From Pyxidicoccus caerfyrddinensis (GTDB lineage: Bacteria > Myxococcota > Myxococcia > Myxococcales > Myxococcaceae): a stretch of 64,000 nt of DNA. Position numbers and translations under genes: made by a program. Each line of letters starts with the position of its first letter. The first letter of the stretch is position 1. Positions 35,616 through 44,507 of this stretch are shown here, one piece after another. Below the pieces are notes generated by a model, which saw only the letters and a list, made by a program, of their open reading frames with translations, made no database searches and was not told the origin of the DNA. The DNA lies in contig NZ_JAAIYA010000025.1 in assembly GCF_010894405.1 (NCBI RefSeq), forward strand, positions 1 to 64,000, in the 5' to 3' direction.

Positions 35616-35870
35616 ATGAAGACGCTCCCCAAGAAGAACCTCCGCAAGGCCCGTGGCCAAGGCATGACCGAGTACATCATCATCGTCGCGCTGATCGCGA
35701 TCGCCGCCATCGGCGTCATCACGCTCTTCGGCGACAACATCCGCAAGCTGTTCGGCGCGTCCGCGGCGGCCCTGGCCGGTGAGGACAACGTGGCCAACGA
35801 CGGCGTGAAGTCGAACGACCAGCTCAACAAGAAGACGATGAAGTCGTTCGGCCAGAACAACACCTACTGA
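35616..35870 (+). CDS. Flp-family type IVb pilin
   Basis: The 84-residue protein begins with a short basic leader (MKTLPKKNLRKARGQG) and then MTEYIIIVALIAIAAIGVITLFG. That is the Glu5-like residue and hydrophobic helix of type IVb pilins, cut before Met or after Gly by a prepilin peptidase. An Asn- and Lys-rich tail follows. AGGAG lies 7 nt before ATG 35616. No tad/cpa assembly genes are nearby, so it is an orphan pilin whose machinery must lie elsewhere. Confidence 0.9.
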   Translation: MKTLPKKNLRKARGQGMTEYIIIVALIAIAAIGVITLFGDNIRKLFGASAAALAGEDNVANDGVKSNDQLNKKTMKSFGQNNTY

Positions 35871-36021
35871 GCCGAGCCTTGCCCTTCGGAGGAGTCGCCC
35901 GTGGCGCACGTCATGGGCTGACTCCACCGGGGTGTCCGGGCTTGCGCCAGTGCGAGCCCCGCCGTGGTCGAGGGCGCCCGTCGCGCGCCCGGTGCCCGGC
36001 CCGGATTCCTGGACCTCCCAG

Positions 36022-36876
36022 ATGAGCCTCTCCGTTCCAGTCGACCTCCTCGCGCTGCGGCGGCGGCTCTGGCTGTATCGGCTCCTCTCGCTGGTGCTGG
36101 CCCTGTCGTTGGGGGCGCTGCTCGTGGCCGTCCGGCTGGCCATGGTGGGCCTGGGAGACCCGGAGGTGGAGGTCTTCGATGTGCCGGCCCGCTTCGAGGC
36201 GCTGGCGCGGGACAACCCCGACTCGTCCGACGTCTCCCAGACGTACTTCACCGAGGACACGGCCTCCGTGCACATGCACGTCATGGGGCGAGGGCAGGCG
36301 TGTCCGCTGCACATCCACCGGCGCTCGCACGAGGCCACCATCATCGTCACCGGGCAGGCCGAAGTCCGGCAGGTCTGGGGAGATGGCGAAGGCCTGGCGC
36401 ATCGGGTGGGGGTGCATGGCCCCGGGGAGCTCATCGCCTCACCGCCCTTCACCGGGCATGCGTGGTTCAATCGCGCCCCGGACCGGATGCTGGGCAACCT
36501 CGTCTTCTCGTGGCCACCCTTCGACGGGAATCTCTACGTGGACGGCGAGGACGCACGCATGAGGACGGGCACCGCGCCCTTCGTCCACGTGCCAGCGGCG
36601 GTGCTCCCGTCCCTCCGCGAGGGCGTACGTGAGGAGCGGTTGCCCGCGCTGGACGGACGCATGTCGAGTGTGCTGCTCGCGAGCGGAGTGCACGCGCTGG
36701 CGGCCTCTCGCAAGGCGCCGGTGGTCGTCTATGTCGCGGAGGGCGAGGGGGCCATCGAGGCCCCGGATGCGCGGCCGGTGAAGCCGGGCCAGCTCTGGGT
36801 GCTGCGCCGGGACGCGACGCTGCGCGCGGAGCCCGGCCACCCGCTGGCGCTGTATGTCTTTCGCCCGGGGGCTTGA
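36022..36876 (+). CDS. Membrane-anchored double-cupin protein
   Basis: The 284-residue protein has one membrane helix near residues 20-42 (RLLSLVLALSLGALLVAVRL), which anchors it with the rest outside. Residues about 85-165 form a cupin with the metal-site run CPLHIHRRSHEATIIVTG, and a second weaker cupin lies at about 210-280 (VVVYVAEGEGAIEA). The stop overlaps the -35 element of the next gene's promoter. A small-molecule sensor or simple enzyme is possible. No partner points to a substrate. Confidence 0.75.
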   Translation: MSLSVPVDLLALRRRLWLYRLLSLVLALSLGALLVAVRLAMVGLGDPEVEVFDVPARFEALARDNPDSSDVSQTYFTEDTASVHMHVMGRGQACPLHIHRRSHEATIIVTGQAEVRQVWGDGEGLAHRVGVHGPGELIASPPFTGHAWFNRAPDRMLGNLVFSWPPFDGNLYVDGEDARMRTGTAPFVHVPAAVLPSLREGVREERLPALDGRMSSVLLASGVHALAASRKAPVVVYVAEGEGAIEAPDARPVKPGQLWVLRRDATLRAEPGHPLALYVFRPGA

Positions 36877-36903
36877 CCCTCACGCGACGTGAGGCCTTAG
36901 ACA
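36873..36903 (+). promoter_or_regulatory. MerR-type promoter with 19-bp spacer and central dyad
   Basis: TTGACC (36873-36878), a 19-bp spacer and TAGACA (36898-36903) frame the dyad CCTCACG-CGA-CGTGAGG (36878-36894). The overlong spacer with an operator inside it is the signature of MerR-family control. The regulator gene begins 21 nt downstream, so autoregulation is likely. Confidence 0.85.
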
Positions 36904-36924
36904 TCTCATCCGAGGTGGAGGGAG

Positions 36925-37686
36925 ATGGCCCTTACAGTGAGTCAGGTGGCCCGGCTTGCGAAGGTCAGCGTCCGGGCGCTGCATCATTATGACGAGATTG
37001 GCCTGCTGAGCCCTTCGGAGCGCAGCGAGGCCGGTTACCGGCTCTACACCCAGGTGGACCTGCAGCGGTTGCAGCAGGTGCTCTTCTTCCGGGAGCTGGG
37101 TTTCCCGTTGGAGGAGATTCGCCGCATCCTGGGGGACCCTTCCTTCGACCTCCGCTCCGCCCTGCTGATGCAGCGGCAGTTGCTGTCGGAACGCTCCGCA
37201 CGGTTGGACGCGCTACTGGGCGCCGTGGACTCGGCGCTGGACGCACTGGAGAAGGGGAAGACCATGGACCAGGAGAAGATGTTCGAGGCCTTCGGCGACT
37301 TCGACCCGACGAAGTACGAGGCCGAGGTGAAGGAGCGCTGGGGCGACACGGAGGCCTACAAGGAGTCCGCCCGGAGGACGGCCCGCTACACGAAGCAGGA
37401 CTGGCAGGACATGAAGGCGGAGCAGGACCGCATCGGCAAGGCGATGGCGGAGCTGCTCGGCGCGGGCCGTGCGCCGACGGAGCCGGCGGCCATGGACCTG
37501 GCCGAGGAGGCGCGGCAGCACATCTCCAAGTGGTTCTACCCGTGCTCGTACGCCATGCACCGCGCGCTGGGGGAGATGTACGTGAGCGACCCCCGCTTCA
37601 CGGAGAACATCGACCGGGCGCGGCCGGGGCTCGCGAAGTTCACGCGTGACGCCATCCTCGCCAACGCGGAACGGCACGGCGAGTAG
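36925..37686 (+). CDS. MerR-family regulator with TipAS ligand domain
   Basis: The 253-residue protein has an N-terminal MerR winged helix (VSQVARLAKVSVRALHHYDEIGLL region, residues 5-70) and a coiled dimer helix. Residues about 130-250 form a TipAS-type domain (YEAEVKERWGDTEAYKES, then KWFYPCSYAMHRALGEMYVSD). TipAL proteins bind thiopeptides and other hydrophobic drugs and switch on their own promoter. ATG follows a purine-rich GGAGGGAG. The matching 19-bp-spacer promoter directly upstream supports autoregulation. Downstream is a convergent gene, so its only visible target is itself. Confidence 0.9.
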   Translation: MALTVSQVARLAKVSVRALHHYDEIGLLSPSERSEAGYRLYTQVDLQRLQQVLFFRELGFPLEEIRRILGDPSFDLRSALLMQRQLLSERSARLDALLGAVDSALDALEKGKTMDQEKMFEAFGDFDPTKYEAEVKERWGDTEAYKESARRTARYTKQDWQDMKAEQDRIGKAMAELLGAGRAPTEPAAMDLAEEARQHISKWFYPCSYAMHRALGEMYVSDPRFTENIDRARPGLAKFTRDAILANAERHGE

Positions 37687-37737
37687 GCCGGAGGCGGGGC
37701 CCGTCTTGTTCCGCCAGGCCTCGCGCCCACCGCGACG

Positions 37738-39246
37738 TCAGGGACGCGTCGTCGCGGCGGGCCGCTCTCGCACCCAGAGGACGTAGTTGCCGTCCCGGAC
37801 CTGCTCGCGCCAGCCGCCGCGCGCGCGCAGGTTGTCGAGCAGGATGTTGCCCGGGTTCTCCACCTTCCAGAAGAGGTAGTCCGGGTCGTACCTCGCCAGG
37901 ACCTCCTCCCAGCCCGGCTCGCCCCAGACCAGCCGGAGGTGGTCCTGGTGGACGGCCAGGGGGAAGGGGTCATTGCGGCTGTCGATGAAGACCTTGTAGT
38001 CCGGCCCCGCGAAGAACGAGATGGGGCCGCCGATGACGAAGGCGTTGAGCACCCTGCCCGGTGGCAGCTGGCGGAGCGCCTGGAGGGCCGCGAGCGGAAT
38101 CCGCGAGCGCTTCACGCCCTCCTCCATCGGCGTCGGCCGCGTCGCGTGGATGACGGTCAGTGCGGCCAGCACCAGCGCGGGCCAGAGGGCGCCCCGGGCC
38201 CGGGCGCTCCAGCTGGCCAGCGCGGCGTCGAGTCCCCGCCAGAGGCGCCGCCAGGCTCCGGAGGTGGCCACGCCGGCCTCGCGGGCCGGTGCCTGGGAGC
38301 CGTGCTCCACCAGCGCGAGCGCCAGCAGCACGGCGGCGAACGGCGCATGGCGCTGCACCTTGAGGGCGGCGAGGCCGAGTACTGCCGCGGGCAGGAGGCT
38401 GGCCAGCCTGCGCGAGGGGGCCCGGCCCACGGCGAACAGCGTCGCTCCCATCAGCGCGAGGTAGGCCCAGCTCCAGCCCTCGTCCAGGTCGAGCGTCCGC
38501 CACTCCACGATGCCCTGCGTGGACTCCAGCACCGAGTGGTGCAGGGGGTAGAGGTAGATGGCGGTGCCATCCGGGCCCAGGCCGGCGGCGAGGAAGGCGG
38601 CCACGCCGAAGGCGCCGGCGCGGAGGGCACGGCGCCAGGACGCCGGGCTCGGTGCATCCAGCAGGGCGCCCAGGGCGGTGCCGCCGAGCAGGGCGGGGCC
38701 CAGGGGCCAGCTCCCGTGGACGTTGGCCCAGGCCACGCCCAGGAAGGGGAAGACCCAGAGGACGCGGTCTTCGCCCTCGCGCCATGCCTGGACGCACAGC
38801 ACCGCGAGGGTGAAGAACAGGTGGCCCAGGTGGAAGGGCCGCTCCTGCTGCCAGGTGGGGGCGTGCACCAGGAAGAGGAGGCCCAGCGCGCCCAGGGCGA
38901 GCAGCCCGAGGCGCCCCGAGGCGGCCCGGCCCAGGGCCGTCCAGAGCAGCAGGACGTTGGCGGACACCAGCGCGGCGATGAGCAGCGCGGGCCCCCCAGC
39001 CCCGAGCCAGCGCACCAGCAGCACGCACAGCACGCCGAAGCCCCACTCATGGGGCACCCAACCCGCGGTGCCGGTGAGGCTGAAGGGGTCCACCCGGGTG
39101 AAGCCGTGCTCCAGGATGAAGCGGCCCCCGGCGAGGTGGAAGAAGAGGTCGAAGTGCTTGAGCGGTGACAGGCCCAGCCACATGGCCAGCGCCAGTGCCA
39201 GCAGGGCCGCGGGCCCGGGAACGAGGAGGGCGTACCGCGCTCGCAT
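37738..39246 (-). CDS. Polytopic membrane protein of unknown function
   Basis: The 502-residue protein has roughly ten hydrophobic segments in residues 10-370. The first periplasmic loop (HFDLFFHLAGGRFILEHGF) resembles the DxD/His-bearing loop of membrane glycosyltransferases and uncharacterised myxobacterial relatives. The last 130 residues are soluble and contain FAGPDYKVFIDSRNDPFP. Its start lies 13 nt after the stop of the 39259 gene, so the two are one operon. A role in lipid-linked sugar transfer is only a guess. Confidence 0.7.
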   Translation of the reverse strand: MRARYALLVPGPAALLALALAMWLGLSPLKHFDLFFHLAGGRFILEHGFTRVDPFSLTGTAGWVPHEWGFGVLCVLLVRWLGAGGPALLIAALVSANVLLLWTALGRAASGRLGLLALGALGLLFLVHAPTWQQERPFHLGHLFFTLAVLCVQAWREGEDRVLWVFPFLGVAWANVHGSWPLGPALLGGTALGALLDAPSPASWRRALRAGAFGVAAFLAAGLGPDGTAIYLYPLHHSVLESTQGIVEWRTLDLDEGWSWAYLALMGATLFAVGRAPSRRLASLLPAAVLGLAALKVQRHAPFAAVLLALALVEHGSQAPAREAGVATSGAWRRLWRGLDAALASWSARARGALWPALVLAALTVIHATRPTPMEEGVKRSRIPLAALQALRQLPPGRVLNAFVIGGPISFFAGPDYKVFIDSRNDPFPLAVHQDHLRLVWGEPGWEEVLARYDPDYLFWKVENPGNILLDNLRARGGWREQVRDGNYVLWVRERPAATTRP

Positions 39247-39258
39247 CCGCGCCGCCGG

Positions 39259-40425
39259 TTACCGCAGCCCCAGCCGGCGCAGCATCACCGCGCGGATGGA
39301 GGGAATCCGAAACCGGTAGATGAGCGCGTCCGCGAAGTAGTGCGCCAGCACCACCGCGAAGCTCAGGGACGTCAGGACGCGCAACAGCGGCCAGGCTCGC
39401 ACGAGGTCCGCCTGGCTCGCGGACACGCCGAACACGGCCTCCTCCTGGAGCACGGCGTGCACCGTCCCCAGGGCCAGCAGGGGCAGCATGCTGGCAATCA
39501 TCAGCGGGACGATGAGCGAGCGGGGCACGCGGGACGTGTCGCCCGGGCGCGGCTCCAGCATCCGGGCGGAGAGCACGTAGTACTCCAGCCCGTGCATGCC
39601 GGGCAGCATCACATAGCCCCACGAGGGCGCCACGAGGACGAGCCCCGTCGCCGTCGCCATGGCCAGCAGGTAGAGCACCTTCGGCCCGCTCCGGGTGCCC
39701 GCGCTCAGGACGGAGCGGAAGAGCGCCACGAAGTAGCCCATCCACACCGCGAGCAGGACGGCGAGCGTCTCGCGGGGCAGCACCGCGCCCTGGCCCACGT
39801 CGAGGTAGGCGGAGCGGTCGGGACCGGTGGACTCGGAGACGAAGAGGATGCGCACCAGGAGCAGGGTGAGCATCAGCGGCACGTACACCTTCTGCAGCTC
39901 GCGCTCCTTCGGGGAGGACGCGGGCAGCCCGGCGTCACCTTCGCGCAGCCCGTGCAAGGACCAGATGCCCCGGTGCTGGGACAGCGTGTGGTGCAGGCCG
40001 AACACGTTGAACACCACGGCCACCGCGTAGGTGTGCGCGGTGAGGTCCGCGTAGAAGCTGAAGAAGAAGCCCGTGCCCACCGCGAGCATGGCCAGCGCGC
40101 CCGCGAGCACCTGCCTCGGCTGGCCCGGCGCCGCCGTCAGCACGTCCTTGTGCACGGCGAAGAGCAGGAAGGTGAGCACCACGTGTGTGGCATTGCCCAA
40201 CAGGTTCTGCGCGGTCCACGCCGCCAGCCGGTGCGCGCCGTCCGCGGCCGGGGCGGACAGGACGCTGGACGCGGCCACGCCCAGCGCGAGCGCCAGGGGC
40301 AGGGCGATGATGAGGAGATCCGCCCGCGCCGAGAACAGCCACAACCCACGGAAGGCCAGGGTGCCCGGCAGGCCGGGGGCTGGAACGTGGGTCCGGGAAG
40401 GGGCGGCGGGAAGCACCGGCGTCAT
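39259..40425 (-). CDS. Polytopic membrane protein of unknown function, operon partner of the 37738 gene
   Basis: The 388-residue protein has about nine to ten membrane segments. Histidine-rich conserved-looking spots lie beside or between helices (FGLHHTLSQHRG near 145 and MLPGMHGLEYYVLSARM near 275). Such a pattern could bind metal or lipid, but I do not recognise the family. It is the first gene of the two-gene minus-strand operon and is divergent to the metallopeptidase-like gene at 40580. Confidence 0.7.
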   Translation of the reverse strand: MTPVLPAAPSRTHVPAPGLPGTLAFRGLWLFSARADLLIIALPLALALGVAASSVLSAPAADGAHRLAAWTAQNLLGNATHVVLTFLLFAVHKDVLTAAPGQPRQVLAGALAMLAVGTGFFFSFYADLTAHTYAVAVVFNVFGLHHTLSQHRGIWSLHGLREGDAGLPASSPKERELQKVYVPLMLTLLLVRILFVSESTGPDRSAYLDVGQGAVLPRETLAVLLAVWMGYFVALFRSVLSAGTRSGPKVLYLLAMATATGLVLVAPSWGYVMLPGMHGLEYYVLSARMLEPRPGDTSRVPRSLIVPLMIASMLPLLALGTVHAVLQEEAVFGVSASQADLVRAWPLLRVLTSLSFAVVLAHYFADALIYRFRIPSIRAVMLRRLGLR

Positions 40426-40464
40426 CGGGCGCGAATCCTACCACGCCTGGAGCGCGCCGTACCC

Positions 40465-40478
40465 CCTGGAATTCCAGG
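40465..40478. promoter_or_regulatory. Perfect 14-bp palindrome in a divergent promoter region
   Basis: CCTGGAATTCCAGG lies in the 154-nt gap between divergent starts at 40425 and 40580. It is the least GC-rich dyad of the region and a candidate operator for either gene. Confidence 0.4.
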
Positions 40479-40579
40479 CGGTTGGACCGGCCCCGGAGGG
40501 GCCCCGTGCCACGTCCGCAACCTTCCGCCGCCGGGTGCGATAATTCCGGTAACGGATCACCACATTCGAGGGGGAAGTC

Positions 40580-41431
40580 ATGTCCATCAACGGTATTGGC
40601 AGTGGCCGCGGCGCCACGACTCCGCAGACGGTTCGCTCGCCGGACGTCGAGGAGACCCGGCAGCCCCAGCCCCGCACCGCCAACTCCACGCCGCGGACGG
40701 GCATGCCCACCACCAGCGCCTTCGAGAAGCCCCAGGCGGACTACCGCAAGCTGGGCGCCCCCGAGCCGGGCCCCCTCGAGTCCATCGGCAAGGCCGTGGC
40801 TGATGCGGTGAAGGCCGCGGCTGCCGCGGTGGTGCAGGCCGCGGAAGACGCCAAGCGGCTCCAGGACATCAAGGACACCCTCAAGGACTCGCCCACCGGC
40901 GCGGCGGCGGTGAAGTACCTGGAGGACAAGAACATCAAGGTCGAGTTCGCCAACGGCGGCGGCTCGTACTGGGATGGCAACAAGATCGTCATCGACCGCA
41001 CCCGCCCGGTGGACCGCAACGCCCTGACGCTGGTCCACGAAATCAACCACGCCAAGGCCAGCATCGACGGCCCCAAGGCGGACATCGTCAAGGACACGCG
41101 CGCCGACTACGTGACGAAGATGCTGGACGAGGAGGTGCGCGGCACCGTCGACAGCATCAAGGCGAAGAACGAGCTGGTCGCCAGTGGGAAGACCATCACC
41201 GCCACGTACCCGCTGGAGGCCAAGTACAACGAGGCCTACAAGAAGGGCGTCGAGGACGCGAAGAAGGCGAACCCCAAGGCCACCGCCGCGGAGCTGAAGG
41301 CGGCGGGTGAGAAGGCCGGCTACGACCGCGTCCTCAAGGGCTTCCAGGACGGCGAGGTGACGACCAGCACCACGGGCGTCAAGTATCCGGACTACTACGG
41401 GTCGGCCTGGGACCGCGCCCACCCGAAGTGA
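40580..41431 (+). CDS. Putative HExxH metallopeptidase-like protein
   Basis: The 283-residue protein has a Gly/Ser/Thr/Pro-rich unstructured N-terminus (about 1-60), as in myxobacterial exported effectors, without a standard signal peptide. An Ala-rich helix follows (about 65-95), then a compact domain with NALTLVHEINHAKAS. The HEINH there, near residue 155, is an HExxH zinc motif. GAGGGGGAA precedes the ATG. Its TGA overlaps the next gene's GTG in a GTGA junction. Overall form suits a secreted small metallopeptidase or toxin with a coupled partner, which is inference. Confidence 0.7.
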   Translation: MSINGIGSGRGATTPQTVRSPDVEETRQPQPRTANSTPRTGMPTTSAFEKPQADYRKLGAPEPGPLESIGKAVADAVKAAAAAVVQAAEDAKRLQDIKDTLKDSPTGAAAVKYLEDKNIKVEFANGGGSYWDGNKIVIDRTRPVDRNALTLVHEINHAKASIDGPKADIVKDTRADYVTKMLDEEVRGTVDSIKAKNELVASGKTITATYPLEAKYNEAYKKGVEDAKKANPKATAAELKAAGEKAGYDRVLKGFQDGEVTTSTTGVKYPDYYGSAWDRAHPK

Positions 41432-42108
41432 GACGACAGGCATTCACCGTGGGCCTGCTGGCCCTGGACATGCTCTACTGCGCCCACGCCCCTTCGCGGA
41501 GTGGGCCTCGTGAGGATGAGATGGTGATTGCCAAGACCGAGACGCTGCTGCGCATTGCCCAGGTCGACCCGGTCCACGCCGACACGATGTCCCGGCAGCC
41601 GACCACGTTCTCCACGCAGCCGCTGAGCTTCTACGGCCACTTCAAGCTGCTCACCGCCGACGTGATGCTGCCGCACCGGCCCATCCAGTTCCGCTACATG
41701 GATGATGGCAGGCAGGTGGTGGTCCTCTCCGGCCGGGAGCAGGACATCTACAACGTCAACGCGCGCGAGAAGCTCTCCCTCGACGCCGCGCAGGTGCCGG
41801 AGTACGTGCGCTTCTTCATCGCCAACACCGGGGGCACCGGCCGCCGCGTGGTGGAGAAGGCCGCGGACGTGCCCTGGCGGGGTGATGTGGACACCACGCC
41901 CGAGCTGGCCACGAAGAAGGCGGAGGCCAGCTCCCGGCTGCATGCCGTGCTCGTCACTCCTGGCGCCGAGGGCTTCCAGGCGGTGGCGCTCGTCCTCGAG
42001 GACGACATCCTCCACGAGCTCACCCTCGCGGTCCGCAAGGACGGCCACGTGGACACCACCCGCTCCCAGGTGGTGCTGTCCTCGCTGCCGGTGCCCGTCA
42101 CCTTCTAG
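41428..42108 (+). CDS. Unknown 226-residue protein coupled to the metallopeptidase-like gene
   Basis: The N-terminus (FTVGLLALDMLYCAHAP) is a weak signal with a Cys that could be a lipobox in a poor context. The rest is beta-rich and unrecognised. It starts with GTG overlapping the previous stop by 4 nt, so translation is coupled. An immunity or inhibitor role toward its partner is possible but rests only on position. No terminator is evident before the amidohydrolase 39 nt on. Confidence 0.65.
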   Translation: MRRQAFTVGLLALDMLYCAHAPSRSGPREDEMVIAKTETLLRIAQVDPVHADTMSRQPTTFSTQPLSFYGHFKLLTADVMLPHRPIQFRYMDDGRQVVVLSGREQDIYNVNAREKLSLDAAQVPEYVRFFIANTGGTGRRVVEKAADVPWRGDVDTTPELATKKAEASSRLHAVLVTPGAEGFQAVALVLEDDILHELTLAVRKDGHVDTTRSQVVLSSLPVPVTF

Positions 42109-42147
42109 GCGGGCGCCGCCGCCGCCCGTGGTAAGACGGACCCGTTC

Positions 42148-43473
42148 ATGGAAGGCCGCCTGCTGCTGAAGAACTGCGCCGTGTTCCGCGCGGACGGTCG
42201 CGTCCGCAACGGCATGGCCGTGGTGGTGGAAGGAAACACCATCCGCCGCGTGGCTCCGGATGCCCAGGTGCCCGTGCTGCCCGGCGACTGGGAGGTGGCG
42301 TGCCGGGGACGGCTCGTCGCGCCCGGGCTGGTGGACTGCCACTCGCACCTCGTCAACGGCCAGCTGTTGCCGCCCACCGGGCCCTTCCTGCTGCTGTCGC
42401 CCGCCGAGCGGCTGGAGCGGATGCTGCGGGTGGCGCGGCTGCTCACCGACGAGGACGTGGAGGCGCTCACCCGCTTCGCCGCGGCACGCGCGCTGCGCAG
42501 CGGCGTCACCCTGGTGGTGGAGCACCTGTCCTGCCAGGACGTGGCCGGAGGGCTCGCCGCCCAGGCCCGCGCGGCGGAGAACCTGGGCCTTCGGCTGGTG
42601 ACGAGCCACTCCACCCACAGCCTGGAGGGCGCCGCGCAGGCGGACGCCTGGCTCCAGGCCAACGCCGACTTCGTGCGCGAGCGCCGGGAGCATCCGCTGG
42701 TGCGCGGAGCGCTCGGCTTCCATGCCTCGTACACGTGCGACCACGCGCTGCTCACCCGCGTGGCCCGGCTGAGCCGCGAGCTGGACGCGCCCACCGTCTT
42801 CCACCTCGCGGAGAGCGAGGACGACCTCACCATCACCTACGCCCGGCACAACCAGCGCGTGGTGCCCCGGCTGGACGCGCTGGGGCTGCTCAACCCGCGC
42901 GCCATCGCCGCCTACGCGCGCACCCTGGACAGCGCCGAGGCCGTGCGCCTGCAGAACAGCAGCGCCTTCGTGGCGCTCGCGCCTCGCGGCGTGCGCACGC
43001 TGGAGCGCGGCGCGGACCCCATGGAGGCGGTGCTGTCGCGCATGCACCTGGTGGGGCTGGGCACTGGCGGCCATGGCTCGCTCCAGGAGGAATTGCTGGC
43101 CGCGCTCGTGGGCGTGCTGCGCATCGCCCGCGCCGGGCGCCTGCCGGACGTGGACGGCTCCCTGGCCCACCTGCTCATCAACGGCCCCGCGGAGCTGTGC
43201 ACGCGCCTGTTCGGGCTGCCGTCGGGCAACGTGGAGGAGGGGAGCATCGCGGACCTCGTCGTCTACGACGCCGTCCCTCCGGCGGACCCGGAGACGGGCT
43301 ACTCGCCGCACCTGCTCGGGCAGATGTCGCGCGCGCCGGTGGCGTGGACGGTGGTGGACGGCCGCGTCCGCGTGCGCGAGGGCCAGTTGCTGGGCCTCGA
43401 CTTCGTGGAGCTGGCCAGCGCCGCGACGGATGCGCTCCACCGGGTGTGGACGCGCGCGCGGCTGGGCAGCTGA
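42148..43473 (+). CDS. Amidohydrolase-superfamily protein, SsnA-like
   Basis: The 441-residue protein has the beta-sandwich plus TIM-barrel layout of cytosine-deaminase-type amidohydrolases. It shows the HxH metal pair at His65 and His67 (GLVDCHSHL), a third His in GFHASYTCD, HLAES, and a C-terminal IADLVVYD. It resembles the SsnA group. The last catalytic site, usually TDG or TDN with the metal-bound Asp, reads GLGTGGHGS, so the Asp seems replaced by Gly. Activity may be lost or altered. It is followed after 8 nt by the methyltransferase. Confidence 0.82.
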   Translation: MEGRLLLKNCAVFRADGRVRNGMAVVVEGNTIRRVAPDAQVPVLPGDWEVACRGRLVAPGLVDCHSHLVNGQLLPPTGPFLLLSPAERLERMLRVARLLTDEDVEALTRFAAARALRSGVTLVVEHLSCQDVAGGLAAQARAAENLGLRLVTSHSTHSLEGAAQADAWLQANADFVRERREHPLVRGALGFHASYTCDHALLTRVARLSRELDAPTVFHLAESEDDLTITYARHNQRVVPRLDALGLLNPRAIAAYARTLDSAEAVRLQNSSAFVALAPRGVRTLERGADPMEAVLSRMHLVGLGTGGHGSLQEELLAALVGVLRIARAGRLPDVDGSLAHLLINGPAELCTRLFGLPSGNVEEGSIADLVVYDAVPPADPETGYSPHLLGQMSRAPVAWTVVDGRVRVREGQLLGLDFVELASAATDALHRVWTRARLGS

Positions 43474-43481
43474 GGGGCTTG

Positions 43482-44471
43482 ATGGGCGCCGTGCCTTCCT
43501 CGCTGGTGGACACCCTGCGCGCCGCGCGCGACAGGCGGGGGCCGCTGCTCTCCGACGCGCGCACCACCGCCTTTCGCGTGCTCCATGGCGAGGCGGACGG
43601 CGTCCCCGAGGTGACGGCGGATGTCTTTGGCGGGGGGCTGTATGTCATCAGCCTCTACCAGGACTTCACGCCCGCGGAAGAAGAGGCGCTGCTCGACGCG
43701 GCGGTGGCCGCCTGGGCGCCGAAGAGTGTCTACCTCAAGCGCCGTCCCCGCGAGGCGCGCGTGCTGGCCAACGTGGCGAAGGAGTCGCTCGCGCCGGAAG
43801 TCCCCGCCCGGGGAGAGCCGGTGGAGTCCCTCACCGCGCTGGAGAATGGCCTGTCGTTCCTCATCCGCCCCGCGCAGGGACTGTCGGTGGGGCTGTACCT
43901 GGACATGCGTGACACGCGCGCGTGGCTCCAGGAGCGGGCGCGCGGCCTCACCGTGCTCAACCTCTTCGCGTACACGTGCGCCTTCGGCGTGGTGGCCTCC
44001 GCGAGCGGCGCGAAGCGGGCGCTCAACATCGACGCCAGCCGCCGCGTGCTGGAGTGGGGCGAGGAGAACGCGCGCCTCAACGGCCAGCCCGTGGACCGCT
44101 ACGACTACGTGGCCGGGGACGTGTTCGACTGGCTCAAGCGCCTGGCGAAGAAGGGGGAGACGTTCGACGTCGTCATCTCCGATCCTCCGTCCTTCTCCAC
44201 CACCCGCACCGCACGCTTCTCCGCCGCGCGCGACTACGCCCGGCTGGCGGACGCCGCCGCGCGCGTGGTGACTCCCGGAGGCCGGCTGGTCGCCTGCTGC
44301 AACCACGCGGGCCTGCCCGCGCGCCGCTTCGAGACGATGGTGGCGGAGGGCGTGGCGCTCGCGGGACGCAAGGGGAAGGCGGTGGGCTCGCTCGGTCCCT
44401 CCGCGCTCGACTTCCCTTCCTTGCCCGGCCAGGAGCCGGCCTTGAAGGTCCACGTGGTGGAAGTTCGTTAG
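43482..44471 (+). CDS. Class I SAM-dependent rRNA (cytosine-C5) methyltransferase, RlmI-like
   Basis: The 329-residue protein has a methyltransferase core from about 150, with LNLFAYTCAFGVVAS as the SAM loop and the catalytic DPPSF in VVISDPPSFSTT. A Cys pair in LVACCNHAG is the likely nucleophile of the m5C reaction. RlmI (m5C1962 of 23S rRNA) is about 396 residues with an N-terminal PUA domain. Here the N-terminal part is shorter, so the exact target is uncertain. GAGGGG lies 6 nt before ATG 43482. Confidence 0.85.
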   Translation: MGAVPSSLVDTLRAARDRRGPLLSDARTTAFRVLHGEADGVPEVTADVFGGGLYVISLYQDFTPAEEEALLDAAVAAWAPKSVYLKRRPREARVLANVAKESLAPEVPARGEPVESLTALENGLSFLIRPAQGLSVGLYLDMRDTRAWLQERARGLTVLNLFAYTCAFGVVASASGAKRALNIDASRRVLEWGEENARLNGQPVDRYDYVAGDVFDWLKRLAKKGETFDVVISDPPSFSTTRTARFSAARDYARLADAAARVVTPGGRLVACCNHAGLPARRFETMVAEGVALAGRKGKAVGSLGPSALDFPSLPGQEPALKVHVVEVR

Positions 44472-44507
44472 CGCCTCGGGGCCCGGCGCGGCTAAGGTCA
44501 GCGCGTC

